Made by a program: the position numbers and the translations under genes
The notes under the pieces: generated by a model
What the model saw: the letters and a program-made list of their open reading frames with translations, nothing else
The model's database searches: none
What the model was told of the DNA's origin: nothing
Assembly (NCBI GenBank): GCA_020740775.1
Contig: JAHEWK010000001.1
Location: 4,526,001 to 4,590,000 of the forward strand
Direction of reading: 5' to 3'
Length of the DNA: 64,000 bases
Source of the DNA: Ilyonectria destructans
Taxonomy: Eukaryota > Ascomycota > Sordariomycetes > Hypocreales > Nectriaceae
Shown: positions 33,940 through 43,718 of the stretch, piece after piece
Layout: each line of letters opens with the position of its first letter
Numbering within the stretch: position 1 is the stretch's first letter

Positions 33940-34877
33940 ATAAAGGTGTGCAGTCATCAACGGCGATGGTGGGCCACAAGAAAATAGCAAGATGATGTCC
34001 CAAATTCGAAATTCTGCCACCCAGGGCGAGACGTTTCAATCATTCAATCCGGGATTCATACCGCTATAAGAAGGCATCAAACAAAATGGGGGTTCAAAGC
34101 GGATGCTAAGGCTGCTTATTCCCTTGCCAAACGCCCATGCAAAGTATTCCGGCCGCATTGGGAGGTCGCATCGGCAAGATGCGGCCATGTGATCGATTGC
34201 AGCGCGAGAGGAGAGAATGGGCTGGTTCTGCCCGGGATGAGCCGCCGCTGGAGCTGCGCCATGATTCCCCCGGTCAGGTCACACAGGTCACACAGGTATT
34301 TCAACCATCTATGGTTGGCAGGACGGGGAAATTCCAAGCGTGGAGACCTCGCAGGCATTTGCAGGGTGCTCTACCCGAAGAGTGGTACTACCTAGACAGG
34401 CTGCTTCGCTCTCGGCTGTCCTCTGACATACGGGCTTCGAAACCAAGTGAACGCACGACTTGGGCTGCTGTCTGGGTGGCTGCCTGTTGGTTCTGGGGCC
34501 AGCAAAGCATCTGGGTGCCTTGTGTCGGGAATATGTACAGTTTCACGAAGTGACCGTCTCCACGGCTTACTTTTCCCGCGCATAACAGCAGATAGGGGAT
34601 GCATGCTGCGCCTCGTCATTGGCAGCCAGCAACCACCACCGCCATGGTTGGCATGCCCGTTGGTTCGGTGTGCCAGGCTCCCCAGGCTGATGGTGTGAAG
34701 CCGGCCGAGCTCTGCAGTGTCTGCACTGCGAGCGTTTCAGCGGCCTCTCTCTCTCTGGATGATTGGAAGCCTTCTTTCGCTCTTTCGCACGTACCTGTAG
34801 TTATTCATTCACTCGCCTTTCCTCTCCCGCGCTCCTCCGGACTCTCTCCCCCGCCATCACCACACTCTGCGACGAGA
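33940..34877. other. Intergenic region, HELQ 3' flank and BTB-gene promoter
   Basis: 938 bp without a supported gene. ORFs near 34137-34553 overlap on both strands and lack domains. A 9-bp repeat CAGGTCACA (about 2.5 copies) sits at 34275-34297. The last 100 bp before the BTB start are CT-rich, as expected for a leader. Confidence 0.5.
34275..34297 (+). repeat. 9-bp tandem repeat (CAGGTCACA, about 2.5 copies)
   Basis: Two full copies and a partial third lie in non-coding DNA. Confidence 0.75.
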
Positions 34878-36233
34878 ATGGCTCAAGATGCGGAGAGCAG
34901 CGGCGCGACCATGGCGGTGCACACCCTGGCCGACACAATGAATGCCCCCTCGGCCCGTCCAAACGTCGTCGTTCTAGACTGCACTTACCAGGAAGACATC
35001 GATGCTCTGAAGGAGAAGCCGCTCAATGCCGCCGAGGATCTCTGGCTAAGTACTGTAGATGGGCGGTATTCGTCTCCCCCCATCCCAGTCCGAGTCGGCT
35101 CGCTTCACAACATGCAAACGTTCCATGTAGGCAATAGTTGGCTTCGGTTGCGAAAGCACGGCAAGGGCAACGCAGACAAACTAATGCATTTTTCTAGGTT
35201 CACAGGGATGTTCTCATCAAGGCCCAGTGGTTTCGAAAGGCTCTGTGTGGCAGCTTCAGAGAGGCTGACGAGCAAGTTATCGACTTGCCCGAGGAGGATC
35301 CCGCGATATTCCATTTCCTTGTCGCATTCCTCTACGAAGACCGTTTCCATCCTATCATGCCTGCCGCCAATGCCCTTGGTATTTATCACCGTTTTATATG
35401 TCACCTTCTACTAGCGCTTTCTGACCAAAGCTTCAGAACCCACGCTCGACAAGGGGAAAGGGCTAGACATTGAGCCAGAAACCCCAGATGGGTCGGATTC
35501 GGAAACTTCATCTAGCTCGTCCAGTTCATCTAACCATTCAGCTAGCTTAGCATGGCAACCGCCACGTAATCGTCGAAATCGAGGAGCCCTTGACGGCGGT
35601 GCCGAATCGAGTCGGGAGAAGCATCCTGGCATGCACCGCCCTGGCTGCCAATGTCCTCAGTGTGTCGTCAGACAGGACGCTTCAAGATGCTGGCAGTGTG
35701 GTGCCCGGCGACTCCGAAGCAATAACCATCATCCACAACCGCCTGGCAGGGGTTTACTGCCCCATCAACAGAGGCCTGGTATGACCGTCAACAACATGAC
35801 TCAACCCTTGCCGGCAACCACTCTCCCCTCTCGAATAAAGGGCGAAGACATGCGAACCTGGCTCATGGCGTATGAGCTCAATCTCGACGTCTACATTTGC
35901 GCAAACCGCTACCTCATGGACGGCTTCCGCAACGCGGTGATGCGTTCCTGCATCGACATGCTGGAGACGGCCGGTACCGACGCAGCACATCCTCAAGTGC
36001 TGCGTCTTTGTCAGAAGCTGTTCGTCGGCGTCCCCGAGAAGGACCCGTTATTGAAGATGGTGCTCGCACGTGTGGGGTTCCTGCAGCCCATGCTGTGGAA
36101 ACGGGCGCCGGAGGAAACGACTCAGTTCTTGGTAGAGAACCCGGAGCTTGCGGCGGCCATACTGCGGGAGACGGTGATGAGGCATGAGGCAACTTCGCTA
36201 AGGCCGGATTTGCCTTCGATGGAGAATTCCTGA
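34878..36233 (+). CDS. BTB/POZ-domain protein with a central cysteine-rich insert
   Basis: Exons 34878-35126, 35198-35378 and 35437-36233 (introns of 71 and 58 nt) encode 408 residues. The BTB fold spans about residues 75-145 (MQTFHVHRDVLIKAQWFRKAL, then DLPEEDPAIFHFLVAFLYE). A low-complexity Ser-rich stretch follows, then a cysteine cluster CQCPQC-x8-CWQC (about 207-222) that could bind zinc, and then an alpha-helical half resembling the end of the BTB/BACK unit (MRTWLMAYELNLDVYICANRY). Family role: fungal BTB proteins often act as dimerising adaptors for Cul3 ligases or in transcription; the specific role is unknown. The start ATG is the first in frame after a CT-rich leader. It is convergent with the aminopeptidase gene. 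Confidence 0.84.
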
Positions 36234-36512
36234 GGGCCATTATCACATTCACACGAGGGAGTAACGCGAATGGACATCAAAAGACTATGTGTGTCACCAT
36301 TGGGGTCATCGAATAGGTCAGACTGCGCTTTGCGATTGAGGGGCCAGGCTTTAGGTATTGGAACAGAGGGCTGTCATGAGGATTCGTGGGTCGCATTCGG
36401 AGCACCAAGCTATCTATACAAGTGGTTTTCTATTACCTATCATGTCGTTATATGAAATTGCCATCATGGGGCCATGGTCTAAGCCAGTTTCCGGTTGAAG
36501 CATGCATGTCCT

Positions 36513-37931
36513 TTAATCCATGACATCGTCGCGTAGGCTGAAGAGGTTTTGCAGTACCTCTTCAGACTTGGCTCTCAATGCTGAGTGGTACATGGCATTT
36601 GTCTCAAACACCTTGGTGCCTTTGATGAGTCTTGCCGTGTCCTTTGCAAACTCATAGTCGACGTACATGTCGTCAACATATGAGGCCGCGTAGACGGGCA
36701 CGGTGTTGTTGCGCAGCCTCTCCTGGTCATACAATGCGGGCCAGTCATCACGATCAGCTAGCTTCTGGCCAACTTCGGTCAGGGGCTTTAACTCCGGGTA
36801 GGTTTCAAAGTGAAGCGGGAAGATCATCTCGCCAGAGAAATTAAGCGGCCCGGCGGTAGAGGCAACCGAGAAATCTGAGTTGAGCCAGGGGAAGGACTCG
36901 AGGGCCTTTCCGACGCGGTATGCTGACCAGCTGGAAGGGGTACCGGGTCCATCGCAGTAGATGGCCTCGTGGAGGATAGCGTAAATGATGTTGGTGTCGA
37001 AGGGGGTCCAGCCCTCGAGTGGCACCAGGGAAGCCCGGGTGAGGAAGCCGAATTGCTCCAGAGATGCCTTGAGGTGGAGGAGCGTCGAGTGAACGTTGTC
37101 AAATCCACCGTGGCCACCGAACGCAATCCCCATGGTCAGTAGACGCGGCACGGTCAAGATGCCGCCGGAAGGCAAGGGGATGCTGCCGCCCTTGCTCTCG
37201 ATGTGGATGGCGATGTCGCGGACGGTGTCGACGTCCTCGGGGAACTTGGCGTAGTAGGCCTCATTGCGCTCCATGGTACGGCCGAAGGTAGCTTGGTAGA
37301 CCTGGTCGGGGGTTTTCCCCACAGGAGCGAGCCCTCCCGTTAGGAAGACTTCTCGCAGGCCCTCTGGGTGCATGGACAAGTACGACAGACTGATGAAGCC
37401 GCCGTAGGACTGGCCGAAGATGGACCACGGCTTCTTGCGGTCGGGCCAGTTCTCCGTCAGGCACTTGCGGACGGCCTCGCAATCACGCACGGTGTTGTCC
37501 TGACGCATGAGTCCGAGATACTTGGCCTGGGCATCCGGGCCACCGGGCACGAGGGTGAGCATGTCGTTGCTGACAGGCGTACTGAGGCCAACGCCGCGGT
37601 GGTCGAGGAGCAACAGCTGGTAGCCGCGGGCGAGCGCCGGGCGCGTCAGGGGATGATCCTGGGGCTCGCGGTTGCCGAAGCCGGGCCCGCCCTCGAGGAA
37701 GACGAGATACGGCTTCGGGGCCGGCGGCTCATCGTCCGCCGGGAAGATGGGCACCTCATGCTTGGTGACGCGGCGGGCGAAGAGCGTAATGGTGCTGCCG
37801 CCGGCGACGTAGTCGATGGGCACTTGGAAGAAGAGCTCAGTGACGACGAGTTGGCCGGGCACGACGTGAGACTTGCTGCTGAGGAGCTTGGCGGGCGGGA
37901 TGTCGAGGATGGCGGGGCCGGAAGTGGCCAT
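36513..37931 (-). CDS. Prolyl aminopeptidase (proline iminopeptidase), alpha/beta hydrolase S33
   Basis: Single exon of 472 residues, taking the ATG at 37931 (MATSGPAILDIPP); the longer in-frame stretch upstream begins at a TTG. S33 features: oxyanion-hole segment FLEGGPGFG, LLLLDHRGVGLSTP, the nucleophile elbow GQSYGG (Ser at about residue 173), and a C-terminal His in MYHSALRAK with an Asp in VDDMYVD. A helical cap domain lies between. Family role: releases N-terminal proline from peptides, and is cytosolic. In agreement, no signal peptide or membrane segment is seen. Length is normal for fungal members. Confidence 0.9.
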   Translation of the reverse strand: MATSGPAILDIPPAKLLSSKSHVVPGQLVVTELFFQVPIDYVAGGSTITLFARRVTKHEVPIFPADDEPPAPKPYLVFLEGGPGFGNREPQDHPLTRPALARGYQLLLLDHRGVGLSTPVSNDMLTLVPGGPDAQAKYLGLMRQDNTVRDCEAVRKCLTENWPDRKKPWSIFGQSYGGFISLSYLSMHPEGLREVFLTGGLAPVGKTPDQVYQATFGRTMERNEAYYAKFPEDVDTVRDIAIHIESKGGSIPLPSGGILTVPRLLTMGIAFGGHGGFDNVHSTLLHLKASLEQFGFLTRASLVPLEGWTPFDTNIIYAILHEAIYCDGPGTPSSWSAYRVGKALESFPWLNSDFSVASTAGPLNFSGEMIFPLHFETYPELKPLTEVGQKLADRDDWPALYDQERLRNNTVPVYAASYVDDMYVDYEFAKDTARLIKGTKVFETNAMYHSALRAKSEEVLQNLFSLRDDVMD

Positions 37932-39244
37932 GGCGGAGGCGATCGATGGTGATGGTTGATATTGGGCGTTGAAGGCGGGGCTCACACGCAAGTTCGGGTG
38001 TTGTTCTCTCGCCAACCTCTGCGATCTGCTATTAAGGGTGAAGGATCTCTGGTGATTGGATATTTAGTCTAGTCCTTCTGCGATCGAAGACGCTGCATAT
38101 GGAGTGTGACAGAGAGCAAGTTGTCCCACGAGCGATCAGAGAGCAGCGTGGATGGTTGTCGCGATTAGGTCTTAACTGGCCATGTCCCCAGCGTTATCTG
38201 CGGGTCACCAAGCGGGAGTGGTGAGGCTGCATACTACGCCTCACTTTCTTCAAAGTGCAAAGTGCAAAGTACTTCAGTAAGCCCCGGATTATTGAGCGAG
38301 TACCTCAGTTTCACGGGCCTCACGAAGAACCATCAGTTGGTGTCATCAATTGAAAGAGGAGCGAATAAGTGCAAGAAAGCCCAGAGCTGTAGGGTAAGCT
38401 GCTTGCTGGGGTGCCTCGGCTCAAAGAGCACCAGGTGGGAGTTGGGCTAGTGGCCGTACTGTACCCAGTCTTCTTAGATGAGGAGCACAGTAGCAGTCGA
38501 TGCGGGGACTTTGTTGACAGCCTCAACTACAGATATGTCACAAATAAGCGACATACCGGTTGGTCATGGGATATTTGCGGCCCAGAGAAGGGCAGAACAC
38601 TCTCATGCGACCTACGGCGTGGATTGATAGCAGATGGCGTGTCTGCACACATCAGTTCCGCTATGCGACAGGGATTCTCCAGGAGGACTCCGAGACACGG
38701 ATGGCCATCCATGCGGCGATCGCATGTTTCGATCCAGGGCGTCTTCAACACATGTTGCATCCGAAATCGCACTACAAGGCGCAGACGGAGGAAAGCGTGT
38801 AAGAAGTTGGCCAGGTTGGCCAGGTTGGCCAGGAGAGAGGGTCGGCCATGCACGTCATTGCGTTGCGGTGAGGAATGGCCGAGACGCATCGGAAGTGGGA
38901 AGTGAACTGGGTCCAATATCACACGAGTTGCTCCGTCCTCCGTGATGATCCATCTTCGCGCTGAAGAGAGTCGTTCCGGGGAGATTATTGGATTATTGGC
39001 GTGAGTGCCTTGGGCTCCGGCATACGTACTGTACGGAGTGCCAGTCCCCGCAGCAACCGGATCGGACCAATCAGCCGCCGCTCCGAAAGGGGCCCTGGAG
39101 CTTTCTCACCACGCTCCCCACTAATTCCAATCCGTGACTACCTACTTCTCAGCAAACTCTTTCCCTTCCATCCTCTCTCTTTCTTCCTCTTCCTCCCATA
39201 ATTGCAGCACGCGCAAAAGGGGCTCAGGAAAAAGGGAAAAGGGC
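37932..39244. other. 1.3-kb divergent intergenic region
   Basis: It lies between the aminopeptidase start and the start of the CP-motif protein, and should hold both promoters. Short ORFs on both strands are unsupported. It contains a 9-bp repeat (38806-38832) and a TACGGAGT motif (39032-39039). The last 120 bp are a CT-rich leader. Confidence 0.5.
38806..38832 (+). repeat. 9-bp tandem repeat (GTTGGCCAG x3)
   Basis: Three perfect copies lie in non-coding DNA; each contains the palindrome TTGGCCA with one mismatch in its flank. Confidence 0.85.
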
Positions 39245-41196
39245 ATGGCCTATCTTCATCTCGCGCACTCGCTGGCAGATGCTTTCACCGCTCTTGCCGA
39301 CGAAGTCCAGGTTCTGACGGACCGAAAGACTGTCCTGGAGCACAAGCTGCGCTTCGCCCATGAGCAGGTAAGTCACGTCCAACTCGCGAAGTACCTCGCG
39401 AGTTGCCCACCTGTCAGCTCACCCACTGTCACACCTTCAACTCCCTCTCTGGTTGGATTTCAAATCAAACCACCACTGCCTCACTGCCCATACCATATCC
39501 ACACCCAACCCCATGCCAATGCACAACTCCCCCAAAAGGACTCGAAATGGACCCCCTACCTGCCTTGCCCGATTTTTCCTTCCGACCCAGCTCGGCGATA
39601 CCGGAGCTCTCGGGTCGGTGCAGGCAGGTTTTGGGTCCCGTCAGTATGATGAGTTATTAGCTCTAGATCAAGAGCATGCAGCCAACTGGCTCAATTGCCG
39701 AGATTGACACCATTACAACGTTCTGATACCTGACGTCTTCTTATCCTTTCCCCTTCCCTCATCATCCCTTTCTTCATTCTCAAACCATCACTACCACTAC
39801 CGCCACTCGCCCTCCCTCACATCCCGACTCAGTTATGTCGACCATGCTGACTCAGGACCACAAACAGTTCCAGTACCTCGCCGACAAATATGCCCCGGCG
39901 GCACCTGAGATAGCCGACACGTTGGCCAAGCTCCAGATCCCTTCGTACACCCCCCTGGACAGTTCGCTGCCCGTGCCCCTCCCTCGGTCGTCGGACCTAA
40001 ATTCCCAGCATCAGATTGCTCTCGTCATTCGTGACGGGCGCCGGGTGGCAAACCAGCTTGCCTCTCTGGGAGAAGCAAGCAAAACCACCGGCTCTAGCAG
40101 AGATACTTTATCACAGACGTCCCGTGCCGAGACGTCTATGTCGACAGCCTTAGAACAAGACTTTACGGTCGAGGGGAAGAAGGGCCATCTCGGGTGCCCG
40201 TTTTCCCAGCCGGCAACAACCAGCGGCTCCGAAGACCACCAAAATGATGTACGGGATCCCACCCCCCACCAGTCGACGGATCCCATCTGTGCGGCCATGT
40301 ATGCAGAATCCACGTCCCAACAAGCTCGTACCAATGGCTCGTCAGCGGGCAAGTGCCCCATTCGCTATATGGACAAGCACTCGCCCGCAGAGATTGCACA
40401 TTATGTTGAAACACATAAGCATGAGCTGCCCCGCAGCCATGAAATTTGTTTACGACGCTATCAGCGTGACGAGGACCAAGTCAAGAAAATAGACTCCAAA
40501 TATGGCGATATTGTGAGCATGATCGAAGGTCTCGGCCAACTGCACCAACCTATGCTGCCCGAGGCAGACGAAGAACCGCCCCGACCAAGTGATGTGGTGC
40601 AAGAACCGAATGAAAGGGTTGAGAACTGGGCCCAAGCAGTTAGCGTCAACTCGGACCTAGAGGACACCCAGGTTGAGCCCCCCCAGATGGACAACGACCG
40701 CCAAAACAACTTTGACCGTCCGCTCAAGGAGATCCGAGTAGGAGAATCGCCTAGCCGTCCATGGGGCATCCATGTCCCATCATACGAACCACTGGGACTT
40801 GATGACGACCTGCTTCTCTCGCCGCCTGCCGCCCCAGTTCGCATGCCGAGTCCAGTGCCGAGTGTCCGAAGTACCCAGACTCCCACCAAAAAGGCACCTG
40901 GGAAATGCCCCTTTGATCACACTAAATTCGCTGCTCTCGGGATGCCTCCACCACACGCACACCATGAGGCTCAACCTTCTTCAACCGCACTCGAAACTCC
41001 CGAAATGCCGTCTGTTACGCCGAAGGAGGAAGCTCCTCACGACACCTCTATTCCTCCTCAACCCACCTTCATCAACCCTGACATGGCAAAGGGTGGCGGC
41101 AACATGCCCCAGATGATATTTACGGGGCCCGTCTTCATTGGTTACCCCATGGACCAGGCCATTCAATTCATGAATCAGTATCGAGGGAATCAGTGA
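39245..41196 (+). CDS. Uncharacterised fungal protein with three G-x-CP[FI] motifs
   Basis: Exons 39245-39367 and 39868-41196, joined in phase 0 across a 500-nt intron (GTAAGT; CTGAC branch; CAAACAG), give 483 residues. The join yields LRFAHEQ-FQYLADKYAPAAPE. The N-terminal 75 residues look helical and possibly coiled (DEVQVLTDRKTVLEHKLRF). Three related motifs follow: GHLGCPFS (about 150), GKCPIRYMDKHSPAEIAHY with a following His/Cys series (H-x-H-x5-H-x2-C, about 202-243), and GKCPFDHTKF (about 386). The middle block could bind zinc. The C-terminus (MPQMIFTGPVFIGYPMDQA) looks conserved in style. I do not recognise a named domain. A second ATG at 39835, preceded by its own CT-rich leader and in frame with exon 2, suggests an alternative start inside the intron. 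Confidence 0.75.
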
Positions 41197-41673
41197 AGCT
41201 GTTCATCGTCTGTACTCTTTTGTTAATTTTTTTCTTCTGTTTTTACGAGGGATTATGAGAATGCATAAGCGAAGGCGTTTAAGGAGGAACTACAACTGGG
41301 AAGGAATCCCAAGGACGGAGCGTTGCCACAACTGGTTGATTTTACAACATTTTGATTTCACACACCGATGAGAGACCAAGAACGGTGCAATTATTAGCGA
41401 CATGATATCCAAATTGAATTACAAACCGCAGTATGAAATCGCTGGAAAGACGGTGTTTTTTTCCAATCATCTTCGTCTATCATCTACACTCTACACATGA
41501 GGCGCTCATCCCGTGATGGTTGTGTAACAAGAATGCAAAACAATACCCAGAACGCCATCTATCCCGCAGACACATGACCCCGTCCACCGGTTCTGCCCGG
41601 TACATGAACACCCAACCATTATTGTCCCTGTTCGTTTGTACATGACACATCTTGCTTGAAACTCGTAAAACTT
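41197..41673. other. Convergent intergenic region, CP-motif gene/TVP38 3' ends
   Basis: 477 bp that probably holds both 3' UTRs; it is T-rich just after the upstream stop (41215-41240). No gene or repeat is seen. Confidence 0.6.
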
Positions 41674-42866
41674 CTAGTCCTGGTTCGTCTTGGCCTTGCT
41701 CGAGGGCGCATCCTCGTCATCATCCTCGTCTCTATACACGCCGTCGTCTCTGCCCCACAGAGAGATATCATCATCGGACATGAGTACAGCTGCGTCCTCG
41801 GGGTCGATGAGGGACGAGGATTCGACATCCTCGTAGCCGGCGTCTCCCTCTTCGGCGGCAGCACCGCGAGCGTCATTGCGGGCGAGCTCAGCGGCGCGAG
41901 CCATGGTGCGGCGGTAGATGATGAGGCCAACAGTCAGGCCAACGGCGCCGCCGATGGCCATACTGATGTAGTTGATGGCCTTATCGCCGGCGGACATTTG
42001 GTCGCCCTTTTCAGCGAGGAGGGCAAGGCGGCTGCCGATGAAGACATGGACAAGCAGCTTGGGGCTTTAGGGGTCTGTTAGCACACTGATATGGAGAGAC
42101 GACGATGAGGGAGTTAGAGAACAACATACCTCGACAATCCGGTGGAGAGAGTAAATGCCAATGGGGTAACACTGGGAATGGTAGCCAGGAAGCCGTTGCT
42201 CAAGCTAAACGGCAGCGGGCAGAAGCGGATAGCCGTCAAGTACCAGATGCCCTCCTGGCGCAGGACTTGGCTAAGGGCGACGAAGCGGTGGTCCTTGCCG
42301 ACCATACGATCCACGTACCCGCTGAGGATGGTTCGACTTGCCATGAAGGCGCCCAGAGCGCCGAGCGTGCAGCCGGCGGAGACGACGGGCCAACCCCAGG
42401 GGAAGCCGTAGACGAAGCCGGAGATGGTGGCGGCCGTGGAGTAGCCCACGATGGGCGGGAACGAGGTGATGAAGATCATGAGGAAGATGAGCATCCAGCC
42501 GGCCGGCATCTCGCGCCACGACTTGGCATAGGGGGTCAGCCAGGCGAAGAAGGAGTGCGAGTAGATGATGGCGAGGATGCCGAAGACGGCAGCGGCCACG
42601 AAGCCGACGGCCGCGAGCAGGCGCTGCAGCGGCGTCAGGCGCAGGTACATCTTGAGGGTTTGCTCGCCGAGGAGCTGGGTCGAGGCGACGATGCGACCGA
42701 CGAAGGAGCCGGCGCCATGGCTCGAGGGGCGAGCGAGCGGGTTGGACAGGCGACGGCGGGCAGCGGCGGCAGATGACGACCACGGTGGAAGCGAGGGAGA
42801 AGGCGACGAGCCGCGCGATGGCGAGAGCGCAAGGGCCTGGGCGGCAGAGTGGTAGTCGGCAGGCAT
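41674..42866 (-). CDS. TVP38: Golgi membrane protein Tvp38 (TVP38/TMEM64/DedA-like)
   Basis: Exons 42866-42130 and 42064-41674 (65-nt intron) give 375 residues. A Ser/Pro/Ala-rich cytosolic N-terminus precedes several membrane segments: LLAAVGFVAAAVFGILAIIY, WMLIFLMIFITSFPPIVGY, a Gly-rich re-entrant region (TISGFVYGFPWGWPVV), and a final segment (YISMAIGGAVGLTVGLIIY). The SNARE-associated/DedA core motif includes FxxRxxP-like sequence (AIRFCPLPFSLSNG). The tail is acidic (EDDDEDAPSS). The join gives TGLSSPKLLVHVFIGSRLA. Family role: late-Golgi vesicle protein; DedA relatives such as TMEM41B and VMP1 scramble lipids, so a lipid-handling role is possible by inference. Confidence 0.92.
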
Positions 42867-43718
42867 CCTGGCTGCTGTGTTTTGCGATGGGGTTGTATTT
42901 GGCTGAGGAACGGTCGCAGTCGCAGCAAAGGTCGAGGCTGCTCGTGTCTTGTCTTGTCGGATCTGGTCCTGTCTCGGCGTGCAATGGTTGAATGGGTAAA
43001 TAAAAAGGCCGAGGCTACGCTGCCATGCTGATGCGAAGCTGATCTAGAAACGACGTCGACAGTCGTCGGAAGGAGCGGAGGGACAACGACGATGCCGGAG
43101 GAGTCGGACGAGGGAGCTGGAGCTAGCGAATTGAAGGACCGGGGGTCGGAGCCGGAGCGACGATGTTTAGAGGAGCGCGACGATGGCGAAGGGGAGAGCG
43201 AGGGATGGCGATGGGAACGGAGATGGGATGAAGCAGAATGAAGCCGAGAGACGAGACGAGACGGGAGGAGTGAGACACGCAGCCACGCAGCCCGTGGTGG
43301 ATGGGATTGGACGGATTGGACGGGTTGGACGGATTGCATCGAGTCTATTCGTTTCCAGGCTGCATGACGTCCCGGTTGCTTGCTAGTGTCAGCACCCTCT
43401 GAGGCTTGTTAGAGCCCGCTGCGCCCCGGCCCCACCAAAGCCTCCGGGTACCAATGGACGCTACGCCATGCTAAAGTTTAGTCCGCGGTACCTATAAATA
43501 CAGGGGATATAGGGCCGGGCGATAAGTGCAGCATCCATGGACATGCCTCTTAAGGCATCTCGTCACTACCAAGTAACTTATCAATCTACACACAGAGTAC
43601 CGTAGCATATTCGTAAACATTCTACATGTGATTGTCAAGACAATCAATCATCTCCTTCAGACCGAAAATTTAGTTGGGAATTTTTCTTTACGATTTTACT
43701 GCTTTCTATCTCGAGTGG
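42867..43718. other. TVP38 upstream region and Smr-gene 3' flank
   Basis: 852 bp. The TVP38 promoter and leader should lie here, as should the 3' UTR of the Smr-protein gene. A 9-bp tandem repeat is at 43304-43330. ORFs overlapping on both strands (for example 42635-43339 minus) look like shadows or chance. Confidence 0.5.
43304..43330 (+). repeat. 9-bp tandem repeat (GGATTGGAC x3)
   Basis: Two perfect copies and one with a single change (GGGTTGGAC), followed by a partial copy, lie upstream of TVP38. Confidence 0.85.
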
